Assembly: GCA_019359045.1 (NCBI GenBank)
Contig: JAHHIA010000003.1
Span: forward strand, 186,001-250,000
DNA: 64,000 nt
DNA from: Scytolyngbya sp. HA4215-MV1
Lineage (GTDB): Bacteria > Cyanobacteriota > Cyanobacteriia > Leptolyngbyales > Leptolyngbyaceae
Direction of reading: 5' to 3'
Part shown: positions 33,143 through 42,943 of the stretch, piece by piece
Layout: each line of letters starts with the position of its first letter
Position numbering within the stretch: position 1 is the stretch's first letter
Made by a program: the position numbers and the translations under genes
Notes under the pieces: generated by a model
Told to the model about the DNA's origin: nothing
The model's input: only the letters and a program-made list of their open reading frames with translations
The model's database searches: none

Positions 33143-34441
33143 ATGGCAAGTCGGTTTGACGTTGGATGTTTAAGTTTGCATATGCCTCTAGCCTCTTTTT
33201 CCCGAATTCATGCGTTAGCAGTTGCTTCTCTTACTGGCTTTTACGCGATCGTGCCGACGGCAAGTTTTGCAGTTAGCTCTGTGTCAGGAAATTCTAAGTT
33301 GTTAAACACGGCACCCATCATTGCTCAGACAGCCCCTCCCGCAACTGCAACGCCACCGAATAGCACCCCCTTACCGCCAGATCTGGCTCCCTCTACAACC
33401 AATCCTCTGCCGCCAACAGGCAATGCACTTCCTCCCGATACACCGCAACAGACTGATAGTGATCCACAATTTCAAAAATATCGGTTGGGTCCAGGCGACA
33501 GTATCGCCGTAGTTTTGCCCCGATTTCCCGATTTAAATTTCGCGGCTGTTGTAAATCCTGAAGGGAATATCATTGCCCCTCTCATTGGTCCAATCTTGGT
33601 GAATGGACTCACTATTGAAGAAGCCCAAGAGAAAATTCGTATTGGATTAAGTCGTTTTGTCATCGATCCAGTCGTGATTCTTTCGTTGTCTGCACAACGC
33701 CCAGTGCAGGTCACGATCGTTGGAGAAATCAGTAAACCAGGTTTTTATACCTTAGGAGTTTCAAAAATCCCAGCAGCGTTACTGACCGCAGGTGGCACAA
33801 CAACCCGCGCTGACTTACGCGAAATACAGATCCGGCGGACTTTACCTGATGGCTCCGTTCTAGCCAAGAAATTTGATTTATTTACGCCATTAGTCAATGG
33901 CAAAGCTTTACCAGATTTCCGAATTGCGGATGGCGATGTGATTATTGTTCCAAAATTGGAAGTTGGTACAGATCAAGGCTACGATCGAGTTCTAGTGGCA
34001 CGTTCTACTGTGGTCAAGCCACAAATTACAGTTCGCGTGTTGAGTTATGCTTCAGGGGGAATTAGTAACCTAACCTTGCCCAACGGGAGCACATTTATTG
34101 ATGCTGTAGCTGGTGGCTCTCTGAGCCTAACGAATGCTAACTTGCGGAGCATTGCGCTGGTACGGTTTGACCCAGAACAGGGTAGAGCAGTGACTCAGCA
34201 TCTCAATGCCCGACGTGCTTTTCGGGGTGATATCTCGCAAAATGTGCCACTTCAAGACAACGATGTCATCATTGTTGGTCGAGACTTGGTTGGGAAAATT
34301 ACAAATGCTTTGAATGTCTTTACGCAACCTTTTCGAGATGTTCTAGGTTTCCTGCTGTTTTTCGACCAACTCCAACAAAGTTCGTCCAACCTCTTTGGTC
34401 CTGGTGGTAATGGTAGAGGAGGTGGCGGTGGCGGCAACTAA
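33143..34441 (+). CDS. Wza-like polysaccharide export protein
   Basis: A 432-residue outer-membrane polysaccharide export protein. A hydrophobic segment about residues 18-40 resembles a signal peptide, followed by a Pro/Thr-rich linker. The poly-export domain is near 110-200 (YRLGPGDSIAVVLPRFPDLN, VNPEGNIIAPLIGPILVNG), and SLBB-like domains follow (VTIVGEISKPGFYTLG; ISQNVPLQDNDVIIVGRDL). The C-terminus is Gly-rich (GRGGGGGGN). No lipoprotein Cys is evident. It works with the Wzc-like protein encoded next, in a Wzy-type export route across the envelope. A gap of about 290 bases upstream probably contains its own promoter. Confidence 0.9.
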   Translation: MASRFDVGCLSLHMPLASFSRIHALAVASLTGFYAIVPTASFAVSSVSGNSKLLNTAPIIAQTAPPATATPPNSTPLPPDLAPSTTNPLPPTGNALPPDTPQQTDSDPQFQKYRLGPGDSIAVVLPRFPDLNFAAVVNPEGNIIAPLIGPILVNGLTIEEAQEKIRIGLSRFVIDPVVILSLSAQRPVQVTIVGEISKPGFYTLGVSKIPAALLTAGGTTTRADLREIQIRRTLPDGSVLAKKFDLFTPLVNGKALPDFRIADGDVIIVPKLEVGTDQGYDRVLVARSTVVKPQITVRVLSYASGGISNLTLPNGSTFIDAVAGGSLSLTNANLRSIALVRFDPEQGRAVTQHLNARRAFRGDISQNVPLQDNDVIIVGRDLVGKITNALNVFTQPFRDVLGFLLFFDQLQQSSSNLFGPGGNGRGGGGGGN

Positions 34442-34605
34442 AACCGCAGTATTCACTGATTAAGTGTCCCTAAGGAATTCTGAATCGTGCGCCAAGTTGC
34501 TACCCACCATCAATCGTTGCTCAGTCGGGTGTTTGTTTATCAGACATTCATCCCGATCGCCGTATCACCTTCATTCCCCATTGTTGCTGCATTCCTGCCA
34601 CCGTC

Positions 34606-36810
34606 ATGACTCCACCGATCGTTAAACGTTATTTACTTGCCCTGGGACGATATAAATGGCCGATTCCAGTTGCTGGAGTCTTAGGCTTGGCTGGAGCAAG
34701 TTTCGTCGCCATGCAGCCCCTCCCTGCCCCCAGCGTTCGGTCTGTCGGCAAATTGCACTATACACGCCCTCCCATTTCGTTTACCACCACAGGTTCACAA
34801 ATCCAGCAAGAAGGAGAAGACTTAACAGAAGACGTCCTCCTTGCCGACGATGTCATGAAAAAGGTCTCGGATGTCATTAAAGTCCCTCCTGATAAAATTC
34901 GCCCTAATATTAAGGTCGAACTTCCAGAGCCGCCTGGTGGGGGTAGCAAATCGAATCCACCGCAGTCTAACCGGATGATTACATTTGGCTATAACGACAC
35001 GCAGGAAAAGCGGGCGCTGCTTGCAATGGACACTTTGCTCAAAGCCGTGCAGGAAAAAAGTAAGGAAGTTAATACAGCACGCTTACGAGCAGTGATTGGC
35101 AACATTAATCAGCGCTTACCGGAAGTAGAACGTGAACTCAAAGCAGCGGAGCAAAGACTGGAACAATACGACAAACGCGAGGGACCAGCCATCCTGGCAG
35201 CACAAAATGGCAGTCTGATCGCTGGAATCACAGGTGCTCAGGGGCAGCAGCGGCAACTGCAACAAACCCTGCAAGGGGTCGTGGTTCAAATGAATAGTTT
35301 GCAGAAAAAGCTAGGGCTAACACCTGATGCCGCTTATGTGTCTTCTGCACTGAGTGCTGATCCCATTCTTGCCAATTTACGCACTCAAATTTATCAAGCT
35401 GAAAGCCAACTCACCACCCTGAGTCGCGATTTGCGGGAAGAGCATCCCAAAATGATTGAGTTGCGTCGGCAAAAAGCCGCTTATGAAGAGCTTTATCAGC
35501 AGCGGGCACAAGAGGTGATTGGTGGGAATGGTATTGCCGCTCCTTTTATGGATATTCCTCAGCTGAGACAAAGCAGCAGCCTGGACCCCACTCGTCAGCA
35601 ATTGGCAAATACGTTGGTAAGTTTACAAACCCAACAAGAGACGCTGGTTCAACAAATTCTTCAGACGCGCCGAACTGAGCAAGAACTGCGACAAGAATAC
35701 GCCAACATTCCCAACAAGCAACTAGAACGGGCGCGTTTAGAGCAACAAGTCACGCTGAAAAAGGCGCTCTTTGACAAGATTCAAGATAAGTTGGTCGATT
35801 CAAAAGCGGCTGAAGCAGAAACCGTCAGCAGCTTGGAATTGACCAATGGTGCTTCGATCGGCACTGTAACAAAACCCAGCAAAAATGGGGTTGTCACACT
35901 GGCTGCTGGGTTAGTACTGGGCTTGCTGGTTGGGGGCGGCTTAGTATTCTTGCTCGATATGCTGGAAGGAACCATCTACACGCTGGAAGATGCTCAAGAG
36001 GCTTTCAAGCAACGAGAAGTGCCTGTACTGGGTGTGTTACCGTTCATCGAAACCCTAAATCAAGAGGGCGAAGCTCCTATTTTATTGGAAACAAATTCGC
36101 CTTATTTGGAGTTTTATGAGCGCTTCCGGAGTAATTTGCGACGGCTGGAAGAAGAGGTAAAAGTGGTGATGGTGACCAGTGCGTCACCTCAGGAAGGGAA
36201 AACAATTAGTGCTTATAATCTGGCGATCGCTTCGGCTCGGGCGGGTAAGCGCACCTTACTCATTGAGTTAGATTTGCGATCGTCCTCGCGCGTTCATATG
36301 TTGCGCGTTTCTCCTGATCCGGACAGTCTGATCGAACCACTGCTGTATTACAGTGAACCGAGTGATTGTATTCGTCTGGTGCCTGATGTTGAGAATCTTT
36401 ATGTTCTCCCCAGCCCTGGGCCGCAACGTCATGCTGCCGCGATCGTAGAATCGAGTGAGCTAAAACAGCTATTGGAAGATGTCCGCAGTCGATTCGACTT
36501 TGTAGTTCTAGATGCCCCCGCGCTCAGTGTTTGTAATGACGCTTTGTTGCTAGAGCCGTTCACTGATGGGATTGTGCTGTCAGCCCGTCCAGGCTTTACC
36601 AAGTCTAGTATGCTGGGTGAAGCTGTCGAGCAACTCAACGAAGCCGAGGATGTCCAATTCCTGGGCGGAATTGTGAGTGGTGCAGAGATTAATTTACCCA
36701 AAGAATTATATGCCGATGAGGATGAGGATGCTTTGTTGGCAGAGTCGGAGACCCTAGCAGATGAGGAAGATTACGAAGAAGCAATAGCAGGTGGGCGCAA
36801 TATTTCATGA
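34606..36810 (+). CDS. Wzc-like chain-length/tyrosine-kinase-type protein
   Basis: A 734-residue inner-membrane protein. The first transmembrane segment is about 16-36, coiled-coil periplasmic regions about 130-400, and the second membrane segment is about 425-450 (VLGLLVGGGLVFLLDML). The cytoplasmic BY-kinase-like domain has a Walker A-like motif TSASPQEGKTISAYN near residue 530. Its Walker A' is LLIELDLRSSS (Glu where Asp is usual), and Walker B is FVVLDAPALS. The tail has only two tyrosines (ELYADEDED, DEEDYEEA) instead of the Tyr cluster of Wzc. It probably controls polymer length and export in concert with the Wza-like protein; autokinase activity is uncertain. Confidence 0.9.
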   Translation: MTPPIVKRYLLALGRYKWPIPVAGVLGLAGASFVAMQPLPAPSVRSVGKLHYTRPPISFTTTGSQIQQEGEDLTEDVLLADDVMKKVSDVIKVPPDKIRPNIKVELPEPPGGGSKSNPPQSNRMITFGYNDTQEKRALLAMDTLLKAVQEKSKEVNTARLRAVIGNINQRLPEVERELKAAEQRLEQYDKREGPAILAAQNGSLIAGITGAQGQQRQLQQTLQGVVVQMNSLQKKLGLTPDAAYVSSALSADPILANLRTQIYQAESQLTTLSRDLREEHPKMIELRRQKAAYEELYQQRAQEVIGGNGIAAPFMDIPQLRQSSSLDPTRQQLANTLVSLQTQQETLVQQILQTRRTEQELRQEYANIPNKQLERARLEQQVTLKKALFDKIQDKLVDSKAAEAETVSSLELTNGASIGTVTKPSKNGVVTLAAGLVLGLLVGGGLVFLLDMLEGTIYTLEDAQEAFKQREVPVLGVLPFIETLNQEGEAPILLETNSPYLEFYERFRSNLRRLEEEVKVVMVTSASPQEGKTISAYNLAIASARAGKRTLLIELDLRSSSRVHMLRVSPDPDSLIEPLLYYSEPSDCIRLVPDVENLYVLPSPGPQRHAAAIVESSELKQLLEDVRSRFDFVVLDAPALSVCNDALLLEPFTDGIVLSARPGFTKSSMLGEAVEQLNEAEDVQFLGGIVSGAEINLPKELYADEDEDALLAESETLADEEDYEEAIAGGRNIS

Positions 36811-36989
36811 CGCACTAAGGCTTGTGGACGAGAATGGGTGATTCCGTCTCGCCCTATCACCGCTTGCATCAAGCTCAGTAGCGTATCCCACAATTCGTGA
36901 AATTGTGAGATTTCTCAGGATTTGTATCAATCGTTGATAGGATGCCCTAGGGGCTGTATTTGCCTGCGATCGCTGATTAGACCAGACGC

Positions 36990-38003
36990 ATGAATCAACT
37001 GAACAGTGCCTTTACGCTTTTCTTAAGCCTGTTGGTGGAAGCAGTTCCCTTTTTATTATTGGGGGTGTTGTTTTCTGGCTTACTTCTATTTTTTGTCGAT
37101 GAGCGTAAGTTAGTAACATTTTTGCCCAAAAATCCCTTTTTAGGGGCACTGGCTGGAAGTTGCATTGGCTTCTTATTCCCGGTGTGTGAGTGTGGCAATA
37201 TTCCGGTCGCAAGACGGTTGCTGATGCAAGGTGTACCGCCTTCTGTCGCGATCGGGTTTCTCTTAGCAGCCCCAACAATTAATCCAGTTGTCTTTTGGGC
37301 AACCTGGATCGCCTTCCGCGATCAGCCCGAAATTGTATTTTTACGTGTTGGATTTTCACTGGTGATTGCGACGATCATTGGGTGGGTTTTTAGTGCACAA
37401 GCAGATCTGCGTCCTTTGCTACAGTCTACGGTTGCTCGATCTTTGCCACTGCCAAAGGCAACCCCATCGGATCAAGCCGATTCACTCTTGCAATCAGGGA
37501 CTTATTGGCTAGGTGTCTCTGGAGCGCAACAGCGCCTTAGTTTTGAGGCATTACAGCAGGGTGCCAGCCTGGCTGTTCCCATGAATAAGCCGCTGTTCCA
37601 GCGATTAAGCTTATTGCTTGACAATACAGTACAAGAGTTTCGAGAACTCGGAAGTGTTTTGGTTGTGGGTAGTGCGATCGCAGCGATCATTCAAGTCTTT
37701 GTTCCCCGTGAGTTGATTTTGAACTTGGGTCAGGGACCCATCACCTCGATTCTTGCCATGATGCTATTAGCGATCGTGGTTTCAATTTGTTCCACTGTGG
37801 ACTCCTTTTTTGCCTTGTCATTTTCAGCCACCTTTACCAGTGGTTCCTTGCTGGCATTTTTGGTGTTGGGCCCCATGATCGACCTAAAAGGCATTGGGCT
37901 AATGTTGTCAATTTTTAAGCCTAGAGCGGTTTTTTATTTATTTGCTCTAGCGGGGCAATTGACCTTTCTGTTGACACTTTTGATAAATCTGTATATTAGT
38001 TAG
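36990..38003 (+). CDS. DUF318/ArsP-type permease
   Basis: A 337-residue membrane protein with about eight helices. Typical features of the UPF0718/ArsP_1 permease family are the PVCECGNIPVARRLLMQGVP motif near residue 65 with the paired Cys, the AAPTINPVVFWATW segment, and CSTVDSFFALSFSATFTSGS in the C-terminal half. Relatives export arsenicals or move unknown ligands. The next gene, a TIGR03943 protein, starts 36 bases downstream; this pairing is a recurrent one and suggests a two-component transporter. The metal or organic substrate is not shown here, and no metal-responsive operator is seen in the 180-base upstream gap. Confidence 0.9.
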   Translation: MNQLNSAFTLFLSLLVEAVPFLLLGVLFSGLLLFFVDERKLVTFLPKNPFLGALAGSCIGFLFPVCECGNIPVARRLLMQGVPPSVAIGFLLAAPTINPVVFWATWIAFRDQPEIVFLRVGFSLVIATIIGWVFSAQADLRPLLQSTVARSLPLPKATPSDQADSLLQSGTYWLGVSGAQQRLSFEALQQGASLAVPMNKPLFQRLSLLLDNTVQEFRELGSVLVVGSAIAAIIQVFVPRELILNLGQGPITSILAMMLLAIVVSICSTVDSFFALSFSATFTSGSLLAFLVLGPMIDLKGIGLMLSIFKPRAVFYLFALAGQLTFLLTLLINLYIS

Positions 38004-38039
38004 TGTCCAATCGCACAAGCGGGAATTGAATGTTGAACG

Positions 38040-38807
38040 ATGGCTCGCAAATCTTCTGAACGGTTTCTTGCTTTATTGGATGTTTTGGCAATCTCTGCCT
38101 GGGGTATCTTATTTCTAAAATACTGGCTCACAGGTAAGCTGTTTCTCCTGATTCACCCAAACTACATCTGGTTGACAGTCGCTTCAGGAGTGGTACTCGT
38201 GTTGCTAGCTGGTTGGAAGTTTTTTTTCCTGTTGAAGCAGTTTAGACAAACGCCTCGAGCAGGTACGACCTCCTCCACACAGCACATGACGTTTTTTCCG
38301 CCGGGTTGGGGCAGTTCACTGCTATTGGCGATCGCCATTTTAAGTTTTATCATTTCACCTCGTGCTTTTGCCAGTGACACAGCCATTCAACGGGGAGTCA
38401 CGGATACGCTCGCTCTCACTCGAACCAAACCCCAGGCATTTCGGATTTCTAGTCGAAGTGAAGATAAATCGCTTATTGACTGGATTAGAACCCTGAGTGT
38501 GTATCCAGAACCAGACGCTTACACTGGACAAAAGGTCAAAGTCCAGGGATTTGTCACCTATTCCCAACAACTACCAGAGCAATATTTTTTGATTTCTCGC
38601 TTTGTCATTACCTGCTGTGCCGCAGATGCTTATCCCGTAAGTTTGCCAGTGAAGCTAACCCAAAACCGGACTGCGTATAAACCAGATAGTTGGTTAGAAA
38701 TTGAGGGTCAGATGATCACTGAAAGACTAGCTGGGAAGCGACAATTGACAATTCAAGCCCAATCACTGAAATCTATTTCAGAACCGAAGAATCCTTACGA
38801 CTACTAG
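38040..38807 (+). CDS. TIGR03943-family putative permease subunit
   Basis: A 255-residue protein with two N-terminal membrane segments (about 13-33 and 43-66) and another about 95-112, then an exterior domain from about 115 (IDWIRTLSVYPEPDAYTGQK, RFVITCCAADAYPVSLPV). The CCAADA motif with adjacent cysteines could bind metal or disulfide. It corresponds to the DUF1980/TIGR03943 partner of DUF318 permeases. It lies directly behind the permease, so the two probably form one transporter. It ends before the minus-strand terminator of ndhD. Confidence 0.88.
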   Translation: MARKSSERFLALLDVLAISAWGILFLKYWLTGKLFLLIHPNYIWLTVASGVVLVLLAGWKFFFLLKQFRQTPRAGTTSSTQHMTFFPPGWGSSLLLAIAILSFIISPRAFASDTAIQRGVTDTLALTRTKPQAFRISSRSEDKSLIDWIRTLSVYPEPDAYTGQKVKVQGFVTYSQQLPEQYFLISRFVITCCAADAYPVSLPVKLTQNRTAYKPDSWLEIEGQMITERLAGKRQLTIQAQSLKSISEPKNPYDY

Positions 38808-38820
38808 TGCTTAAAAAAAG

Positions 38821-38852
38821 CCCAGTAGGGGCAATATCACGCCCCTACTGGG
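38821..38852 (-). terminator. Rho-independent terminator of ndhD
   Basis: CCCAGTAGGGGC and GCCCCTACTGGG form a perfect 12-bp stem with an 8-base loop. On the minus strand it is followed by CTTTTTTT. It lies between convergent genes, 38 bases past the ndhD stop. Confidence 0.85.
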
Positions 38853-38889
38853 ATAACCATCAACATTGGCTCCAAATATTTCCAATATT

Positions 38890-40500
38890 TCAATGAATCG
38901 CTGGCGCAACGATCGGTTGCTCAGCCAATCCCAGAAAAGGCTTTAACACCTCCGGTCTCGCAGGAGAGGCTTCCTTACCAGACAACGAAGGAACCGAAGC
39001 CCGTAGTCGCTCCGTCAGGGCAATCGTCTTAGCATCATAAATTTGAGTTAAGACCTTGGGATAAATTCCAATGCCGATAATTGGCACGAGTAAGCAGGCA
39101 ATAATAAAAACCTCCCGCGGCTCCGCATCTACCAGCACTTCGTGGGACGTGAGTTCTTTATTTTCAGGTCCAAAGAAGATTTCCCGCAAATTGGACAGCA
39201 AGTAAATAGGAGTCAGGATTACACCTACCGCCATCAGCACTACGACAATCACCCTGAAAGTAGGACTGTAAGCATCGCTCGTCGCAAAACCCACAAACAC
39301 CATCAACTCTGCCACAAAACCACTCATTCCTGGCAACGCCAACGAAGCCAGCGAGCAAGTAGTCCACATGGCAAAGATCTTCTTCATCTTTTGTCCCACG
39401 CCACCCATTTCATCCAACATCAGGGTGTGGGTGCGATCGTAGGTCGCTCCAACCAAAAAGAAGAGACTTGCTCCAATCAAGCCATGGGAAACCATTTGCA
39501 ACAACGCACCACTCAGACCCAGATCCGTAAAAGATGCTAAGCCGATCGTGACAAACCCCATGTGAGAAATGGAAGAATACGCAATCTTCCGCTTTAGATT
39601 GCGTTGAGCAAAAGAAGTCAACGCCGCATAAATAATGTTGACAATGCCAAAAATCACTAACGCTGGCGCAAACAGGGCATGAGCATCCGGCAACATACCC
39701 GCATTCATTCGCACCAGAGCATAACCACCCATTTTCAGAAGAATCCCTGCCAGCAGCATATGTACTGGAGCCGTCGCTTCGCCATGAGCATCCGGCAACC
39801 AGGTATGTAGTGGGATAATTGGCAGCTTCACCGCATATGCAATTAAAAACGCTGCATACATCCAAAGTTGAAAATTGATTGCCATATCCTTGGCAGCCAA
39901 CATTCGCATATCGAAGGTCACGGTATCGCCGTAAAATGCCATCGCCAGGGCTGCGACTAAAATGAATAGCGAGCCGCCAGCAGTATAGAGAATGAACTTC
40001 GTTGCAGCATACTGCCGCTTCTTCCCCCCCCAAATCGCTAATAACAAATAAACCGGGATCAGTTCCAATTCCCATGCCAGGAAAAAGAGCAGCATATCCT
40101 GCACGGCAAAAACAGCAATTTGCCCGCCATACATTGCCAGCATCAGGAAGTAGAAAAGCCGGGGCTTCAAAGTAACGGGCCATGCTGCCAGAACTGCCAA
40201 AGTCGTAATAAACCCTGTCAAAAGAATCAACGGCATCGAAATACCATCTGCCCCAACCGACCAACTGAGACCTAGCTGAGGAATCCAGGGGTAACTTTCG
40301 ACTAATTGCAACTCTGAGCTAGAAAAGTCATACCCAACGTAGAAGGCATAAACCAGCAAGATGAAATCCAGTAGCCCAATCACGAGGGCATACCAGCGAA
40401 CCGTTTTGCCATCTTTGTCAGGGATGAAAGGCAGCAGCAAGGAGGCTGCGATCGGAAACAAAATACTGGTTGTCAGCCAGGGAAAATTGGCAGTATCCAT
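38890..40500 (-). CDS. ndhD: NAD(P)H-quinone oxidoreductase subunit 4 (NdhD)
   Basis: A 536-residue antiporter-like membrane subunit of the NDH-1 complex, with about 14 transmembrane helices in the thylakoid membrane, where it helps pump protons during cyclic and respiratory electron flow. Family segments include [38 protein letters not shown] and [15 protein letters not shown]. It follows ndhF on the same strand with a 137-base gap, so the two probably form an operon. Fusing quinone-side features suggests the NdhD1/F1 respiratory-cyclic type rather than a CO2-uptake type, but this is a family judgement and not proven. Confidence 0.95.
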   Translation of the reverse strand: MDTANFPWLTTSILFPIAASLLLPFIPDKDGKTVRWYALVIGLLDFILLVYAFYVGYDFSSSELQLVESYPWIPQLGLSWSVGADGISMPLILLTGFITTLAVLAAWPVTLKPRLFYFLMLAMYGGQIAVFAVQDMLLFFLAWELELIPVYLLLAIWGGKKRQYAATKFILYTAGGSLFILVAALAMAFYGDTVTFDMRMLAAKDMAINFQLWMYAAFLIAYAVKLPIIPLHTWLPDAHGEATAPVHMLLAGILLKMGGYALVRMNAGMLPDAHALFAPALVIFGIVNIIYAALTSFAQRNLKRKIAYSSISHMGFVTIGLASFTDLGLSGALLQMVSHGLIGASLFFLVGATYDRTHTLMLDEMGGVGQKMKKIFAMWTTCSLASLALPGMSGFVAELMVFVGFATSDAYSPTFRVIVVVLMAVGVILTPIYLLSNLREIFFGPENKELTSHEVLVDAEPREVFIIACLLVPIIGIGIYPKVLTQIYDAKTIALTERLRASVPSLSGKEASPARPEVLKPFLGLAEQPIVAPAIH

Positions 40501-40637
40501 CTCAATAGGTAAGGTTTTGTGGTTAGCCGTTCATTTTTCATCAAGGCGACTTTGCAGCCGTCGTGGAGCTTCATGGCTAGTTGCTAAGAAATTTTAATCG
40601 CAACCGACAGCTCAGTCGCCTACAACTAACAACTTCT

Positions 40638-42740
40638 TCAGGTTACACCGGAAAAAATGACCAGACCCAGCACGGCCACGAACACGACCAGCGCATAGAA
40701 CTGAGCACGACCATTCTCGAAGTACTTCAAGCCTTCACCCGTCAACAGCGTGACCAACCCCGTTAAATTCACCACCCCGTCAACCACCTTATAATCCACC
40801 TCTAGCACTTGACGTGCCAAACGACGACTACCCCGAACAAACAGCACTTCGTAAATATTATCGAAGTACCACTTGTTCTTAGACAATTGATAGAAAGCAG
40901 GAATCTTGTCCGAGATCGCAGCCGGATCAATTTTTCCACGCAAATACATGAGCGAAGCTAGGGTAATTCCAATCAAAGCAATTCCTACTGAACTACCGCC
41001 CATAATCAGGAATTCAGGCAAGTCAAAATGCTCAGCTGCTTCAGCCAAACTAAACGATTCACCTGGTGGGTGAATAAAATCCTCAAAATAATTTGCAAAA
41101 GGGGTTCCCACCAAGCCAATCAAGGCAGAAGGCACTGCCAAAATCATCAACGGTAAGGTCATCGCGAGTGGCGACTCGTGCGGGAATTCACTGTGGGGAT
41201 GATCATGAGCAGAATGTTCATGATCATGATCTGAGCCATGCCCATGCGCCACATCCATCGTCAATTCTTTCGGATTCATCGCACCGGGACCAAATGCTAA
41301 TCCCAGTGATTGTAATTGTTCTGTCCGAATTTTTTCTATAACATTCGCATTCTTGGCACGAAACTCACCCTCAAACGTCGAGAAATACATACGGAACATA
41401 TAAAAAGCCGTAATTCCCGCCGTCAGCCATCCAATCATCCACAAGAGGGGACTGACTTCAAAGGTGGAACCTAAGATCTCATCTTTAGACCAGAACCCGG
41501 CAAAGGGGGGAATGCCACAAATTGCTAAGGTGCCGATGAGAAAAGTCAGGGCTGTAATCGGCATATACTTCCGCAAACCACCCATCAGGCGCATGTCTTG
41601 AGCATAGGCAGGGTCATGCCCCACAACGGCTTCCATCCCATGGATAACCGACCCCGATCCCAAAAAGAGCATCGCCTTAAAATAGGCATGGGTCATCAAG
41701 TGAAACATGCCAGCCGTGTAGGAACCGACCCCCATTGCCATCACCATGTAACCCAACTGAGACATGGTGGAATATGCCAACCCTTTCTTGATGTCGTTTT
41801 GAGTAATTGCAGTCGTCGCGCCCACAAAAGCGGTCACGGCTCCTGTCCAAGCAATAATCGTCATCGCCGCAGGAATTTCCTCAAAGATCGGGAACGCCCG
41901 TGCAATCAGAAATACTCCAGCCGCGACCATGGTCGCAGCATGGATCAATGCAGAAATTGGAGTTGGACCCTCCATCGCATCGGGTAGCCAAACATGCAAA
42001 GGCACCTGAGCCGACTTTGCCACGGGTCCCAAAAAGACTAAGACCGCAAATAAAGCTGCCAGCCATCCACTCACAGCCCCTGACTCAACCAGTTGCGGCA
42101 AGCGATCGCCAATTACATCAAAATCAAAGCTGCGGGTTGCCCAATAAAGTCCTAAAATCCCCAACAACAAGCCAAAGTCCCCTACCCGATTCGTGACAAA
42201 TGCCTTTTGGCAAGCATCAGCCGCGGCTTTCCGCTCATACCAGAAACCGATCAGCAGGTAAGAGCACATACCGACCAATTCCCAAAAGACATAAACCTGC
42301 ACCAAATTAGGGCTGACAACCAACCCCAACATTGAGGAGCTAAACAGGCTCAAGTAAGCATAGAACCGGACATAGCCCGGATCATGTGCCATATAGCCAT
42401 CGGTATAAACCATCACTAAAAAGGCAACTGTCGTCACAATCACCAGCATTAAGGCGGTCAGATGGTCAATGGTATATCCCATGCTGAGGTGAAAATCCCC
42501 TGCCGCCGCCCATTCAATCATTTGAATGTAGGGTTCATGCCCGTGAAACTGGCTCCATAGCAAGGCAAAGGAGAGTACCATTGCCGCTCCCACAAGGGAC
42601 ACGATAAACACCGAACTGAGTGTCCGCAAGTGACTCGTTGCTTTACTAAAAGAAATCAGCCCTAAGCCAACTATCATCGCACCCAGCAACGGCAAGACCG
42701 GAATCAGCCAGGCATACTGATAAATGGGTTCCATGCTCAC
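40638..42740 (-). CDS. ndhF: NAD(P)H-quinone oxidoreductase subunit 5 (NdhF)
   Basis: A 700-residue homologue of complex I NuoL: an antiporter-like subunit with a C-terminal extension that lies along the membrane arm. Conserved segments are SAQVPLHVWLPDAMEGPTPI, AYSTMSQLGYMVMAMGVG and IPPFAGFWSKDEI. A His/Asp-rich loop near residue 505 (HGHGSDHDHEHSAHDHPHSE) is unusual and could bind metal or be a flexible insertion. The start is ATG 42740. ndhD follows downstream. Long C-terminal amphipathic helix regions are present near 600-640. Confidence 0.95.
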   Translation of the reverse strand: MSMEPIYQYAWLIPVLPLLGAMIVGLGLISFSKATSHLRTLSSVFIVSLVGAAMVLSFALLWSQFHGHEPYIQMIEWAAAGDFHLSMGYTIDHLTALMLVIVTTVAFLVMVYTDGYMAHDPGYVRFYAYLSLFSSSMLGLVVSPNLVQVYVFWELVGMCSYLLIGFWYERKAAADACQKAFVTNRVGDFGLLLGILGLYWATRSFDFDVIGDRLPQLVESGAVSGWLAALFAVLVFLGPVAKSAQVPLHVWLPDAMEGPTPISALIHAATMVAAGVFLIARAFPIFEEIPAAMTIIAWTGAVTAFVGATTAITQNDIKKGLAYSTMSQLGYMVMAMGVGSYTAGMFHLMTHAYFKAMLFLGSGSVIHGMEAVVGHDPAYAQDMRLMGGLRKYMPITALTFLIGTLAICGIPPFAGFWSKDEILGSTFEVSPLLWMIGWLTAGITAFYMFRMYFSTFEGEFRAKNANVIEKIRTEQLQSLGLAFGPGAMNPKELTMDVAHGHGSDHDHEHSAHDHPHSEFPHESPLAMTLPLMILAVPSALIGLVGTPFANYFEDFIHPPGESFSLAEAAEHFDLPEFLIMGGSSVGIALIGITLASLMYLRGKIDPAAISDKIPAFYQLSKNKWYFDNIYEVLFVRGSRRLARQVLEVDYKVVDGVVNLTGLVTLLTGEGLKYFENGRAQFYALVVFVAVLGLVIFSGVT

Positions 42741-42875
42741 GCCTATTGTTTAGAATCTTTACTGCAATTGGAAAAACCGCTTACATTGTGACACACACTT
42801 GAGACGAAGGTGTTAAATGCCACCACAAGGTTTTAAGGTCGAAGATCGACGCACAACGTACTTGGGTAGCAAAAA

Positions 42876-42906
42876 GCCCTCGTTTCTCATAGCAGAAATC
42901 AAGGGC
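42876..42906 (-). terminator. Terminator of the thioredoxin-like gene
   Basis: On the minus strand, GCCCTTGATTTCT pairs with AGAAACGAGGGC with a small bulge and is followed by TTTTTG. It lies about 40 bases past the stop of the thioredoxin-like gene and upstream of ndhF. Confidence 0.65.
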
Positions 42907-42943
42907 AAAAAGAGTTTACAAAAAAGTGGGTTTAAACGATTTT

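Noticed and set aside
36889..36907. 7-bp inverted repeat CACAATT/AATTGTG before the DUF318 permease gene
   Set aside because: Short and A/T-rich; expected by chance and not a recognised metal-regulator operator.
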